From Lentisalinibacter sediminis (GTDB taxonomy: Bacteria > Pseudomonadota > Gammaproteobacteria > Steroidobacterales > Woeseiaceae): a DNA stretch of 64,000 nucleotides. Both the position numbers and the translations under genes were made by a program. Positions 43,727-52,048 of the stretch are shown one piece after another. Position 1 is the stretch's first letter. Each line of letters begins with the position of its first letter. Where the stretch lies: positions 1-64,000 of the forward strand of contig NZ_JAPDRF010000002.1 in NCBI RefSeq assembly GCF_040706615.1, read 5' to 3'. Below the pieces are notes generated by a model. The model worked only from the letters and a program-made list of their open reading frames with translations, was not told where the DNA came from and searched no databases.

Positions 43727-44394
43727 CCCAACGCCTGGCCGACTGGCTCAGCATCCTGCTGATCGCATTCTCGTTCGCATTCGCGGCGGTAATGTACCCG
43801 TCCCTGCCCGAGCTGATCCCCACTCACTGGAACGCGGCGGGAGACGTCGACAGCTACACACCCAAGCCCTGGGGCGTCTTCCTGCTGCCCGCCGTCGCAT
43901 GGCTGGTGTTCGTGCTCATGAAGCTGATACCGGTGATCTCGCCGAAGGGCTTCCGCACCGATCAGTTCATGGAGGTGGTGCGGCTGTTCCAAATCGTACT
44001 CGTGGCCTTCATCGTCGTACTCACCGTGGCAACGCTGCTCTATGCAGCCGGCTTTCAGGTGGCCATGCCCCGTTTCATCACGGGCGCGCTGGGCGTGTTG
44101 TTCGTGATACTCGGCAATTATCTCGGCAAGGTGCGCAAGAACTTCTTCATCGGCATCCGCACGCCCTGGACGCTGGCGAGCAGCGAGGTGTGGGCACGCA
44201 CCCACCGGCTGGCGGCGTGGCTGTTTACGCTGGCCGGCATCGCCGCGCTCATGAGCGCCCTGTATCTGCCGGGCCTGCGGGTGGCGGTGGCGGGCGCCCT
44301 CATCGCCGGCTTCGCGCCGGTGATCTACTCCTTCCTGCTGTACCGGCAACTGGAGGGGTTCGAGCCCGAGGACGAGGACGAAGACGCCGCCTGA
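43723..44394 (+). CDS. SdpI-family membrane protein (DUF1648 plus SdpI domain)
   Basis: 223 aa with six to seven membrane segments. SLPELIPTHWNAAGDVDSYTPKPWGVFLLPAVAWLVF is a DUF1648 motif; VILGNYLGKVRKNFFIGIRTPWTLASSEVWARTHRLAAWLF is the SdpI signature. In Bacillus SdpI gives immunity to the SdpC toxin and acts as signal receptor for SdpR. No SdpC-like toxin gene is seen here, so its role is probably in membrane-stress signalling; this is inferred. Confidence 0.87.
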   Translation: MTQRLADWLSILLIAFSFAFAAVMYPSLPELIPTHWNAAGDVDSYTPKPWGVFLLPAVAWLVFVLMKLIPVISPKGFRTDQFMEVVRLFQIVLVAFIVVLTVATLLYAAGFQVAMPRFITGALGVLFVILGNYLGKVRKNFFIGIRTPWTLASSEVWARTHRLAAWLFTLAGIAALMSALYLPGLRVAVAGALIAGFAPVIYSFLLYRQLEGFEPEDEDEDAA

Positions 44395-44400
44395 GCCGGC

Positions 44401-46218
44401 TCAGCGCCCCAGCCAGTCCCGCCGCCGCGTCAGCACGGCGTCGTCCGCCTCCTCGTTCAGGGTCAGGTAACAGGTGTCCGCCGGCGCCTCCGCCAGCGTG
44501 ATGGGGAAGGTGAGCAGTTCGTCCTGGCGGAACACGGTCAGCTCCGCCGTGTCGCCGGCGCGGTAGCCGCGGAGCAGAACCGGCATTGACGCAGGCGTGG
44601 CGCGGAGCCCGTCCAGGGCCACCAGCTCGTCACCGGCGGCCACCCCGGCACGCTGCAGGGGGCCGTCCGCCAGCACCACGGCCAGACGGGTGCGCTCGCC
44701 CTCGGACGACATCCGGCCGCCCAGCCAGGGCAGCGGCTGGGGGTTGTTCTGCGACGGCTTGCCGCCCGCATCGCCGCCGCCGGTCGCCTTGCGCAGGTGA
44801 TAGCCCACCCCCATCGTGGCCAGCAGTTCGTCCAGCGGCGGGTCCCCGGTGCCGCGCACGTAACGCTCGAAGAATTCACCCAGGTCGAGGCCGCTGAGCT
44901 CCTCGGCGATGGACTCCAGTGCCCGCTCCGGCATACCGGCGCCGGTCTCCCCGTAGCGCCGCCAACACTCGCGCATCACCACGTCCAGGTTGCAGCCGCC
45001 GGTCTCCGCGCGCAGCTTCAGGTCGAGCGCGAGCGCCACCAGCGAGCCCTTGGTGTAGTAGCTGATGATGCTGTTCGGGCCGTTCTCGTCCTGCTTGTAC
45101 AGCTTCGTCCAGGCGTCGAAGCTCGACGCCTCGATGCTCTGCAGGCGCCGTCCCGGCGTGCGCAGCACCTTGGTGATGGTCTGGCCCAGCAGTTCCAGGT
45201 AGCCGGCGGCGTCGACGAGGCCCGAGCGCACGAGCGCCAGGTCGTCGTAGTAAGAGGTGATGCCCTCGAACACCCACAGCAGGCCGGTGTGCGACTCGGC
45301 GGTGAGGTCGTACGGGGTGAAGGCGGCCGGCTTCATGCGCTTGACGTTCCACAGGTGAAAGTACTCGTGGCTCACCAGGCCGAGGAAGCGCCGATAGCCT
45401 TCGCTCACCCGCTCCTCGCCGGCCCGCGGCAGGTCGGAGCGCTTGCACACCAGGCTAGACGACCAGCGGTGTTCCAGGCCGCCGTAGCCATCGCTCATGC
45501 AGTAGAGCAGGAAGACGTAGCGGTCGAGATCTTCCGGCGCGCCGAGCAGGCGGTGATGCTCCGCGCAGGCGCGCTCCATGTCCCGGCACAGCCGCTCCAG
45601 GTCGAACCGGCGGGCGCCGCGCACGGCGATGGCGTGGGGGATGCCATCCACGGCGAACTCGCCGATGGTGAGATCGCCGATCTCGAACGGGTGGTCGATG
45701 AGCTCGTCGTAGTCGTCCGCCGCGAAGGTGCCGTAGCCCCAGTCCTCGCCGCTTACCCGACGCATGGCCGAGGCAAGCCGCCAGTGGTCACCGATACCGT
45801 CCGGCGGCGGCCGCACCTCGAGGCGGACCGGCCGGTCCTCGCGGCCCTCGGCGACCAGGAACACGCAGGGACCATTGAAATAGGCGTGTGTGGTATCCAG
45901 ATGAGCGCCGCGCACGGACAGGTCCCAGGCGTAGACCAGGGTGGTCACCGTCAGCGCGCCCCGGCAGGGCGCGGCCCGCCAGGTGGTCTTGTCGACTTTC
46001 TCCAGCGCCACGGGCCGGTCTTCCGCCTCCGCCTCGATGGAGACGATGTGGCGGGCGTAGTCGCGGATCATGTAGCTGCCCGGTATCCACGCCGGCATGG
46101 AGAACACCTGGCCGGCCGGGTCGGGGTCGGCGACCGTCACGCTCACCCGGTACAGATGGGCGCCCGGCTCGGCCGGGGTAATGGTATAGCGAACGGCCTC
46201 GGGGGCGGCCTCGGACAT
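44401..46218 (-). CDS. M61-family (glycyl aminopeptidase-like) zinc peptidase with PDZ domain
   Basis: 605 aa. The zinc motif is SHEYFHLWN (His284, Glu285, His288), preceded by GYGGLEHRWSS. The N-terminal beta domain includes FSMPAWIPGSYMIRDYARHI, typical of the M61 family, and the C-terminal PDZ domain has LADGPLQRAGVAAGDELVALDG. No signal peptide is visible, so it is predicted cytoplasmic or periplasmic by another route. The ATG at 46218 has a strong AGGAGG upstream. Confidence 0.88.
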   Translation of the reverse strand: MSEAAPEAVRYTITPAEPGAHLYRVSVTVADPDPAGQVFSMPAWIPGSYMIRDYARHIVSIEAEAEDRPVALEKVDKTTWRAAPCRGALTVTTLVYAWDLSVRGAHLDTTHAYFNGPCVFLVAEGREDRPVRLEVRPPPDGIGDHWRLASAMRRVSGEDWGYGTFAADDYDELIDHPFEIGDLTIGEFAVDGIPHAIAVRGARRFDLERLCRDMERACAEHHRLLGAPEDLDRYVFLLYCMSDGYGGLEHRWSSSLVCKRSDLPRAGEERVSEGYRRFLGLVSHEYFHLWNVKRMKPAAFTPYDLTAESHTGLLWVFEGITSYYDDLALVRSGLVDAAGYLELLGQTITKVLRTPGRRLQSIEASSFDAWTKLYKQDENGPNSIISYYTKGSLVALALDLKLRAETGGCNLDVVMRECWRRYGETGAGMPERALESIAEELSGLDLGEFFERYVRGTGDPPLDELLATMGVGYHLRKATGGGDAGGKPSQNNPQPLPWLGGRMSSEGERTRLAVVLADGPLQRAGVAAGDELVALDGLRATPASMPVLLRGYRAGDTAELTVFRQDELLTFPITLAEAPADTCYLTLNEEADDAVLTRRRDWLGR

Positions 46219-46241
46219 GGGACCTCCTGGTGGTTCTCGTC

Positions 46242-47072
46242 TCAGCGGCGGCGGGGCTCGGAGAGCTTCAGCGTCAGGCACTTGGCCGAGCCGCCGGCCT
46301 TCAGGAATTCGGACAGATCGATCTCGTTCACCTCGAAGCCGAGGCGCATCAGCCGCGCCTTCAGCGGGTTCGACGCCTTGTGCACGAAGATCTGGTCGTC
46401 CACGTTCACCGCATTGCAGGCGAAGTTACCGGCATCCAGCGTGTCGGCGACGATGCGCTTGTGGTCCGGCACCCGGCTCTCGATGGCCACCCGGGAATCG
46501 TAGTCGAAGGCCGGCGGGTGGTAGAGCAGGAAGCCTTCGCTCAGCGGGCAGAGGCAGGTGTCGATGTGATAGAAGCGCGAGTCGGTGAGGCGGATGGAGA
46601 CCAGCTCCCGGTCGAAGAAGCGGTCGATGTGCTCGTGGGCCTCGATCTCGGTGCGGAAGCCGTAGCCGGTCCACAGCCACGGCCCGCCCCGGTCCAGCAG
46701 GCAGTCGCCGGCGCCCTCGAAGCCGATGTCCTCGGGCAGGTCGTACAGCTCGTAGCCGTGGTCGCGGAACCAGCGCTTGAAATGGGGCTCCTCCGGCCGG
46801 CGTTCCTTCGGCATGAAGTGGCTGGCGACGGCCTTCTCGCCGAAGACCACACCCGCGTTGGCGGTGAACACCATGTCCGGCAGCCCGGGCTGAGCTTCCA
46901 TCACCTCGATGTCGGCATACTCGGACAGCGCGTCACGCAGGTTCTCCCACTGCCGCCGGGCCTTCTCCGGCTCCAGCGCCCCCTCGTTGCCCGCCATCCA
47001 GGGGTTGATGACGTAGTCCACCGTGAAGTAGTCCGGCGGACACATGAGTATGCGGTCGCGTGTCTTGCTCAT
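46242..47072 (-). CDS. Dimethylargininase-like guanidino-group hydrolase
   Basis: 276 aa of the amidinotransferase/dimethylargininase fold. Key residues are visible: FTANAGVVFG, a catalytic His169-Asp171 in FYHIDTCLCPL, NAVNVDDQIFVH and the catalytic Cys265 in AGGSAKCLTLKL. Family members hydrolyse N(omega)-methylarginines to citrulline plus methylamines, or act on related guanidino compounds; exact substrate is not settled by sequence. It follows a CtlX-type gene by 17 bases on the same strand. Confidence 0.83.
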   Translation of the reverse strand: MSKTRDRILMCPPDYFTVDYVINPWMAGNEGALEPEKARRQWENLRDALSEYADIEVMEAQPGLPDMVFTANAGVVFGEKAVASHFMPKERRPEEPHFKRWFRDHGYELYDLPEDIGFEGAGDCLLDRGGPWLWTGYGFRTEIEAHEHIDRFFDRELVSIRLTDSRFYHIDTCLCPLSEGFLLYHPPAFDYDSRVAIESRVPDHKRIVADTLDAGNFACNAVNVDDQIFVHKASNPLKARLMRLGFEVNEIDLSEFLKAGGSAKCLTLKLSEPRRR

Positions 47073-47089
47073 AAGGACTCGGTTTCGCG

Positions 47090-48025
47090 TCAGCGCCGCG
47101 GCAGGTGGACGGCGGCCAGCATGCAGCGGGCGCTGCCGCCGGCGCTCGTCTCGATGTGGTCCAGCGGCGCGCTGACGATGCGCGCGTAATCCCCGATGGC
47201 GGCCAGCTGCTCTGCGGTGAGGCTGCGCCGGGCCTGTTCCGACATGACGAGGAGCCGGCCCCCTTCCCGATTGCGCAATTCGAGCATGTTACCGGCAAAC
47301 GCCATGACCTGCGCGAGGGAGAGCTCGAGCACCGTGCGCCTGCCCTCCGCGAGCGCGGCCAGCAGCGCCTCGCGCTGCTCCGCGTCACGCACGGACTCGG
47401 CGCAGACCGCAGCCATGCGCTCGCCCACCCACATCATGACGTTGGTGTGGTAGATGGGTTCGCCGTCGGCGTCCACGGCCTCGAAGCTCAGCACCTCGTA
47501 ACGGAGTCGGCGGGCGAACTCCCCCAGCGGGCCCGCGTGGGTGCGGGACGACCGGCAGGCGTAGGCCCGGTGCCGGGCGCGGTCCAGCACCAGGCTGCCG
47601 GTCCCCTCCAGGAAGTGGCCGGCGTCCTCGTGACGGGTGAGATCGATCACCTGGTCCACCCGGTAGCCGAGCTCCCGGTCGAACGCCTCCACCACGTCCC
47701 GGCGCCGTTCCGGGCGCCGGTTCGGTGCTTCCATGGGATACACCACGGCCGTGCCGTCGGAGTGGAAGCTCACCCAGTTGTTCGGGAACACGGAGTCCGG
47801 CGTGTGCGGCTCCGGCGTGTCGTCGAAGACGTGCACGGCCACGCCGGCGGCCTCCAGCGCCGCGCGCAGCCCCTCGAACTCGGCCAGCGCCCGCTCCTGG
47901 GCGGTGTCCGCCGGCACCACGGGGGCCTCCGCCTGGAACTTGTTCGACTCCGCGGTCAGCGGATTGGTCTGGAAGCGGACCGGCCGGATCATCAGGACCG
48001 CGTCCGCCGACTGCGCTTCACTCAC
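47090..48025 (-). CDS. ctlX: CtlX-type citrulline-utilisation hydrolase (arginine deiminase-related)
   Basis: 311 aa. VLMIRPVRFQTNPLTAESNKFQ, FPNNWVSFHSDGTAVVYPMEAPNRRPERR, GTGSLVLDR, a YHTNVMMWVG histidine region and SAGGSARCMLAAVHLPR with the catalytic cysteine match the CtlX family first described in Francisella, which converts citrulline to ornithine. Paired with the downstream dimethylargininase-like gene, it could complete a methylarginine-citrulline-ornithine route. The pairing is seen; the pathway is inferred. Confidence 0.85.
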   Translation of the reverse strand: MSEAQSADAVLMIRPVRFQTNPLTAESNKFQAEAPVVPADTAQERALAEFEGLRAALEAAGVAVHVFDDTPEPHTPDSVFPNNWVSFHSDGTAVVYPMEAPNRRPERRRDVVEAFDRELGYRVDQVIDLTRHEDAGHFLEGTGSLVLDRARHRAYACRSSRTHAGPLGEFARRLRYEVLSFEAVDADGEPIYHTNVMMWVGERMAAVCAESVRDAEQREALLAALAEGRRTVLELSLAQVMAFAGNMLELRNREGGRLLVMSEQARRSLTAEQLAAIGDYARIVSAPLDHIETSAGGSARCMLAAVHLPRR

Positions 48026-48136
48026 GATGCACTCTCCCCACCCGGCGCCCGGCAGCGCCCGGGTGCTATGCTCGCCCCTCGAGGCCGCTCAGATTGCCTG
48101 CCGAACCCTGGCATGACAACAGTGATACGACCCGCC

Positions 48137-48613
48137 ATGAAAAGAATACTCCTCTCCCCCGGCCCCGTGCTGCTGATCTGGCTCGGGGTCGTGATCGGCA
48201 TCTCGTTCATCGAGGCGCCGGTGAAATTCACCGCGCCGACCCTCACACGGCCCGTCGCCTTCGACGTGGGCCGCGTGGTGTTCACGGCGCTGAACCGCAC
48301 GGAACTCGTGCTGTTCGCGATGACCGTGGTGCTGGGTCTGGTCGCCGAGCGGCGCCGGCTGTTCTGGATCACCGCCGCGGTACTCGCGGCGATGCTGGCG
48401 GCCCAGACCCTGTGGCTGCTGCCCGAACTCGTGGCCCGCTCCGAGATGGTCATCGCCGGCAGCGAACCGCCGCCGTCCGCCGCCCACGGTGTCTACGCGG
48501 CCATCGAGGTCACCAAGGCGCTGCTGCTGGCCTGGCTGGGCGTCTATGCGCTGGCCGGTGCCGCGACCGCAGGCGCAGCAGCCGCCGTGACCGGACGCGC
48601 CCCGGACGGCTGA
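48137..48613 (+). CDS. Four-helix membrane protein, function unknown
   Basis: 158 aa with about four membrane segments (LLIWLGVVIGISFIEAPVKF, VVFTALNRTELVLFAMTVVLGLVA, WITAAVLAAMLAAQTLWLL, ALLLAWLGVYALAGAATAG). The segment GISFIEAPVKFTAPTLTRPVAFDVGR is compact and looks conserved. The family is not recognised. ATG 48113 is an alternative start. It is divergent from ctlX and convergent with the GST gene. Confidence 0.6.
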   Translation: MKRILLSPGPVLLIWLGVVIGISFIEAPVKFTAPTLTRPVAFDVGRVVFTALNRTELVLFAMTVVLGLVAERRRLFWITAAVLAAMLAAQTLWLLPELVARSEMVIAGSEPPPSAAHGVYAAIEVTKALLLAWLGVYALAGAATAGAAAAVTGRAPDG

Positions 48614-48619
48614 CCGGAC

Positions 48620-49249
48620 TCAGACCTTCGTGCCGGGCCGCGCGGAGACGGCCTCGTGCCAGCGACGCAGATTGTCGGCGCCCTCCGGCAGGGGCAGCTT
48701 GATCCAGCCCGCGAAGTCCACGGTGACCAGCGCGGTGATGTCGGCCACGGTGAAGACGTCACCCGCCACGTATTCCCGCCCGGCGAGTTCGTCGTCGAGG
48801 CGGGTGAAGAACAACTCCGCCCGGCGCCGCCCGCGCGGCACCAGCTCGGCGATCTGCTCGAAACCCTCGGGGCCGGTCAGCGCCCGGCCCGCGAAACCCC
48901 GCGAACGGTTGCGGAAGGCTTCGGCAATCGCGCTCAGGCCCTGGGCCTCCACCTTCGCGTTCCACTGGGTGACCAGCGCCCGTTCCCGGTCGTCCCGGCC
49001 CATCAGCGGCGGATCCGGGTAGACGGATTCCAGGTACTGGCAGATGGCGAAGGACTCGGTCAGCATCGTGCCATCGTCCAGTTCCAGCGCGGGCACCGTG
49101 CAATCCGGATTGATGGCGCGGAACTCGTCGCGCAGGTGTTCGCCGGCGCCCAGGTCCACCTGCACCGTCGGCAGCTCGATGCCCTTCTCCGCCAGATATA
49201 TCCGCACCCGCCGGGGGCTCGGCGCCGACTGGCAATCGTAGAACTTCAT
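48620..49249 (-). CDS. Glutathione S-transferase family protein
   Basis: 209 aa. Thioredoxin-like N-terminal domain (KFYDCQSAPSPRRVRIYLAEKGIELPTVQVDL) with the cis-proline region DCTVPALELDDGTMLTESFAICQYLESVYP, then the helical C-terminal domain with FTVADITALVTVDFA. It conjugates glutathione or acts as a related reductase; substrate unknown. GGAGGG precedes the ATG at 49249. Confidence 0.9.
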   Translation of the reverse strand: MKFYDCQSAPSPRRVRIYLAEKGIELPTVQVDLGAGEHLRDEFRAINPDCTVPALELDDGTMLTESFAICQYLESVYPDPPLMGRDDRERALVTQWNAKVEAQGLSAIAEAFRNRSRGFAGRALTGPEGFEQIAELVPRGRRRAELFFTRLDDELAGREYVAGDVFTVADITALVTVDFAGWIKLPLPEGADNLRRWHEAVSARPGTKV

Positions 49250-49398
49250 GGTATCCCTCCCCTCGTCTCGCCGACCGCGGCCCAGTACTATTGCCGGGAA
49301 CGCCCGGCCATGCGTGGCGCGCATTATGGCGCCGCCCCGGGTCAACCTCCAGCAATGCCCTGCACGGGCCGACAACGACCGCAGGGAAGCCGCTGCCC

Positions 49399-50577
49399 AT
49401 GAACCGGCCCGCAACGGACGACACGCACGACCATGACTCCGCCGACAGCGGTGGCGGCGACGACGGGCGCCCCGCCGAAGCGGGCGCGCAGCGGGCGCTG
49501 CGCGAGGCCGAGGAACGCTGGCAGCGGCTCTACGACAACGTCCCGGCCGGGCTGTTCGAGCTGGACGCCCGCGGCCACATCACCCGCATGAACCCGGCGG
49601 TGCGCGCGATGCTCGGCGACGCCGACCCGGCCGCCCTGCAGCGCCGCCTCGCGCAGGGCCGGGTCTTCCGCCATCGCCATCAGTTGCTGGCGTGGCTGCG
49701 GGCGCTGACCCGGGGCGAGACCGTGCGCGGCATGGAACTCGCGCTCGCCCACGTCGACGGCGGCGCGGTGCACGTGATGGCGGCGTGTGCCCCGGTGCGC
49801 GACGCCCGGGGCATGCTGAGTGGCTACGAAGGCATGTTCACCGACATCACGGAGATGAAGGCACTGCAGCAGCAGTTCGTGCTGGCGCAGAAGATGGAAG
49901 CCGTCGGTCAGCTCACCGGTGGCATCGCCCACGACTTCAACAACCTGCTCTCCATCATCAACGGCAACCTGTACCTGGCCGAGCAGGAGCTGGGGGCGGG
50001 GCATCCCCTCGCAGCGCTGCTCGCGGCGACGCGCAAGGCGTCGCGGCAGGGTGCCGACCTCACCCGCAGCCTGCTCGCCTTCGCCCGCCGCGAGACGCCC
50101 GAACCCGAGCGCATCGACCTGGACGAGCGCATCGGCGCGCTGCGACCGCTGCTGGAGCGGGCGCTGGAAAGCGGCATCGAGCTCCGGATCTGCCCGGCGG
50201 GGAGGCCGGCGCCGGTGTGGCTGGATGCGGCCGGCTTCGAGAGCGCGCTGTTGAACCTGGCCATCAACGCGCGGGACGCCATGCCCGAGGGCGGCGTGTT
50301 CTCACTCGCCGTCGAGGCGGACGGCAACGTGACCGGCGACGGCAGCAGCGACCGACCGCCGGGCTGGCTCGTCACCGTGGCCGACACCGGCACGGGCATG
50401 AGCGAGGAAGTGTGCCGCCGCGCCCTCGAGCCGTTCTTCACCACCAAGCCCGAGGGCAGCGGCCTGGGTCTGGCCATGGTCCAGCGCTTCGCCGGGGCTG
50501 CCGGCGGACGCCTGGCCCTGGACAGCCGCCCCGGCGAGGGTACGACCTTCCGGCTCTGGCTGCCCGCCGCCGACTGA
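49399..50577 (+). CDS. PAS-domain sensor histidine kinase
   Basis: 392 aa, no membrane segment. PAS domain about 40-155 (RLYDNVPAGLFELDARGHITRMNPAVRAMLG..MFTDITEMK), then the dimerisation box VGQLTGGIAHDFNNLLSIINGN with His178, and an ATPase domain with NLAINARDAMPEGG, VADTGTGMS and GSGLGLAMVQRFAGAAGG. All kinase motifs are intact. The receiver-EAL gene lies 160 bases downstream on the same strand, suggesting a cytoplasmic two-component system that controls c-di-GMP breakdown. Confidence 0.92.
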   Translation: MNRPATDDTHDHDSADSGGGDDGRPAEAGAQRALREAEERWQRLYDNVPAGLFELDARGHITRMNPAVRAMLGDADPAALQRRLAQGRVFRHRHQLLAWLRALTRGETVRGMELALAHVDGGAVHVMAACAPVRDARGMLSGYEGMFTDITEMKALQQQFVLAQKMEAVGQLTGGIAHDFNNLLSIINGNLYLAEQELGAGHPLAALLAATRKASRQGADLTRSLLAFARRETPEPERIDLDERIGALRPLLERALESGIELRICPAGRPAPVWLDAAGFESALLNLAINARDAMPEGGVFSLAVEADGNVTGDGSSDRPPGWLVTVADTGTGMSEEVCRRALEPFFTTKPEGSGLGLAMVQRFAGAAGGRLALDSRPGEGTTFRLWLPAAD

Positions 50578-50642
50578 GCCCACAGATCTGCGAGAATCCC
50601 CGAAAATGCGACATCGGTCCGGTCCGGCCGACCGGTGTGTGT

Positions 50643-50676
50643 CCATAATCCCATCGGTAGCCCCGCCGGATTATGG
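50643..50676 (+). promoter_or_regulatory. Hairpin in the leader of the receiver-EAL gene
   Basis: A perfect 9-bp inverted repeat CCATAATCC/GGATTATGG with a 16-nt loop, followed by GCAAAGC and a second smaller potential stem (CTCGGC..GCCTGAG). It lies 61 bases before the ATG of the c-di-GMP phosphodiesterase gene. It could be a structured RNA leader or a protein-binding dyad; the function is unknown. Confidence 0.45.
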
Positions 50677-50737
50677 CAAAGCTCGGCCGCACCGCCGGCC
50701 TGAGAGATAGGCAGGGGACAGGCAAGAGACAGGGACG

Positions 50738-51943
50738 ATGGAGCCAACAGGCAAGCAACAGCCCAACCGGCCGCCCAACCGGTTACTGATCGTCGACGAT
50801 GAGGACCAGATCTGCGCCGTCGTGACCGCCGTGGCCGAAGAAGTCGGCTTCGCCGTGGCGGCCTGCGCCTCCGCGGACGAGTTCCGGCGCCTGTACGCCG
50901 AGGTGGACCCCACCGTGATCGTGCTGGACCTCAGCATCCGCGGCGGCGACGGTGTGGAGCTCATGCGCTTCCTGGCGGAGCAGGAGTCCCGCGCCGGGGT
51001 CGTGCTGATGAGCGGCGCCGAGATGCGCACGCTCTCCGCCGCCGAGCGGGTGGGAGCCGCCAGCGGGCTGACCATGCTGGCCTCCATACAGAAGCCGTTC
51101 GAGCCCGAGCCGTTCCGCGAGACACTCAGGAACGCCCGCGGGGCCACCGAACCGATTACCGCAGACGCCATCCGCGACGGCCTCGCGGCCGGCGAGTTCA
51201 CCGCCCACTACCTGCCGATCGCCCAGCACAAGGCGGACGGCAGCTGGCGCATCGCCTCCGTGGAGGCCCTGGTACGGTGGAAGCACCCCCAGCGCCAGGA
51301 GATCGTCTACCCCAGCGAGTTCATGCAGATCGCCGAGCATGCAGGCCTCGCCACCCATATCACCGACTTCGTGCTGCAGCGTTCCGTGGAACAGGCGCGG
51401 GTCTGGCACCAGAGCGGTGTGCAGATCGGCGTCGCCGTGAACTTCAACGTAGGCCTGCTCGCCGACCTCGAGGTGCCGGACCGCCTCGAACTCCTGCTGC
51501 GGGAGTATGAACTGGACCCCCGCTACCTCACGCTGGAGTTCACCGAGATCGCGCCGCTGGAAGAGCCGCGCATGATGATCGACATCATGACGCGCCTGCG
51601 GCTGAAGGGCTTCCGCCTCTCGCTGGACGACTTCGGCACCGGTTATTCCTCTTTCACCCAGCTCACCCGCATGCCCTTCAACGAAGTGAAGCTGGACCGC
51701 TCGCTGATGGAAGACGTGCCCGGTCGGCCGGAGTCCGAGACCATCCTGCGGGCGCTGGTGCAGCTGGGCCAGACGCTCGGCATCACCGTCTGCGCCGAGG
51801 GCATCGACCGGGAAGACCTGCTGCAGTTCCTGAAAGACCTCGGCTGCAACCGGCTGCAGGGCCATCTCATCTCGCGCGCCCTGTCCTCCGGCGAAATGCA
51901 GGAGTTCTATCACCGCTGGAACGGCGAGAGCCTGGCTGCCTGA
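50738..51943 (+). CDS. Response regulator with EAL c-di-GMP phosphodiesterase domain
   Basis: 401 aa. Receiver domain: LLIVDDED at 17-23, phosphoacceptor Asp64 in VIVLDLSIRGGDG, Lys119 in SIQKPF. EAL domain from about 140: the EAL motif (residues 176-178), NFNVGLL, LEFTEI, DDFGTGYSS, KLDRSLM and CAEGID are present, so it should hydrolyse c-di-GMP. Paired with the upstream histidine kinase. AGGGACG precedes the ATG. A c-di-GMP effect on motility or biofilm is likely but not shown. Confidence 0.93.
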   Translation: MEPTGKQQPNRPPNRLLIVDDEDQICAVVTAVAEEVGFAVAACASADEFRRLYAEVDPTVIVLDLSIRGGDGVELMRFLAEQESRAGVVLMSGAEMRTLSAAERVGAASGLTMLASIQKPFEPEPFRETLRNARGATEPITADAIRDGLAAGEFTAHYLPIAQHKADGSWRIASVEALVRWKHPQRQEIVYPSEFMQIAEHAGLATHITDFVLQRSVEQARVWHQSGVQIGVAVNFNVGLLADLEVPDRLELLLREYELDPRYLTLEFTEIAPLEEPRMMIDIMTRLRLKGFRLSLDDFGTGYSSFTQLTRMPFNEVKLDRSLMEDVPGRPESETILRALVQLGQTLGITVCAEGIDREDLLQFLKDLGCNRLQGHLISRALSSGEMQEFYHRWNGESLAA

Positions 51944-52048
51944 CCGGCAGACCTCCCGACCCACAATCCCGGCCCCTGATCCCCGCAGCGCTGCAACCGG
52001 CGCCGGACTGTGGTGGAATACATCGCCTGGGGACAATGAGGGGAAACC

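Noticed and set aside
44797..46503. Long plus-strand frame antisense to the M61 peptidase
   Set aside because: The peptidase frame has an intact HEYFHLWN motif and a strong ribosome binding site; the antisense frame has neither motif nor start signal.
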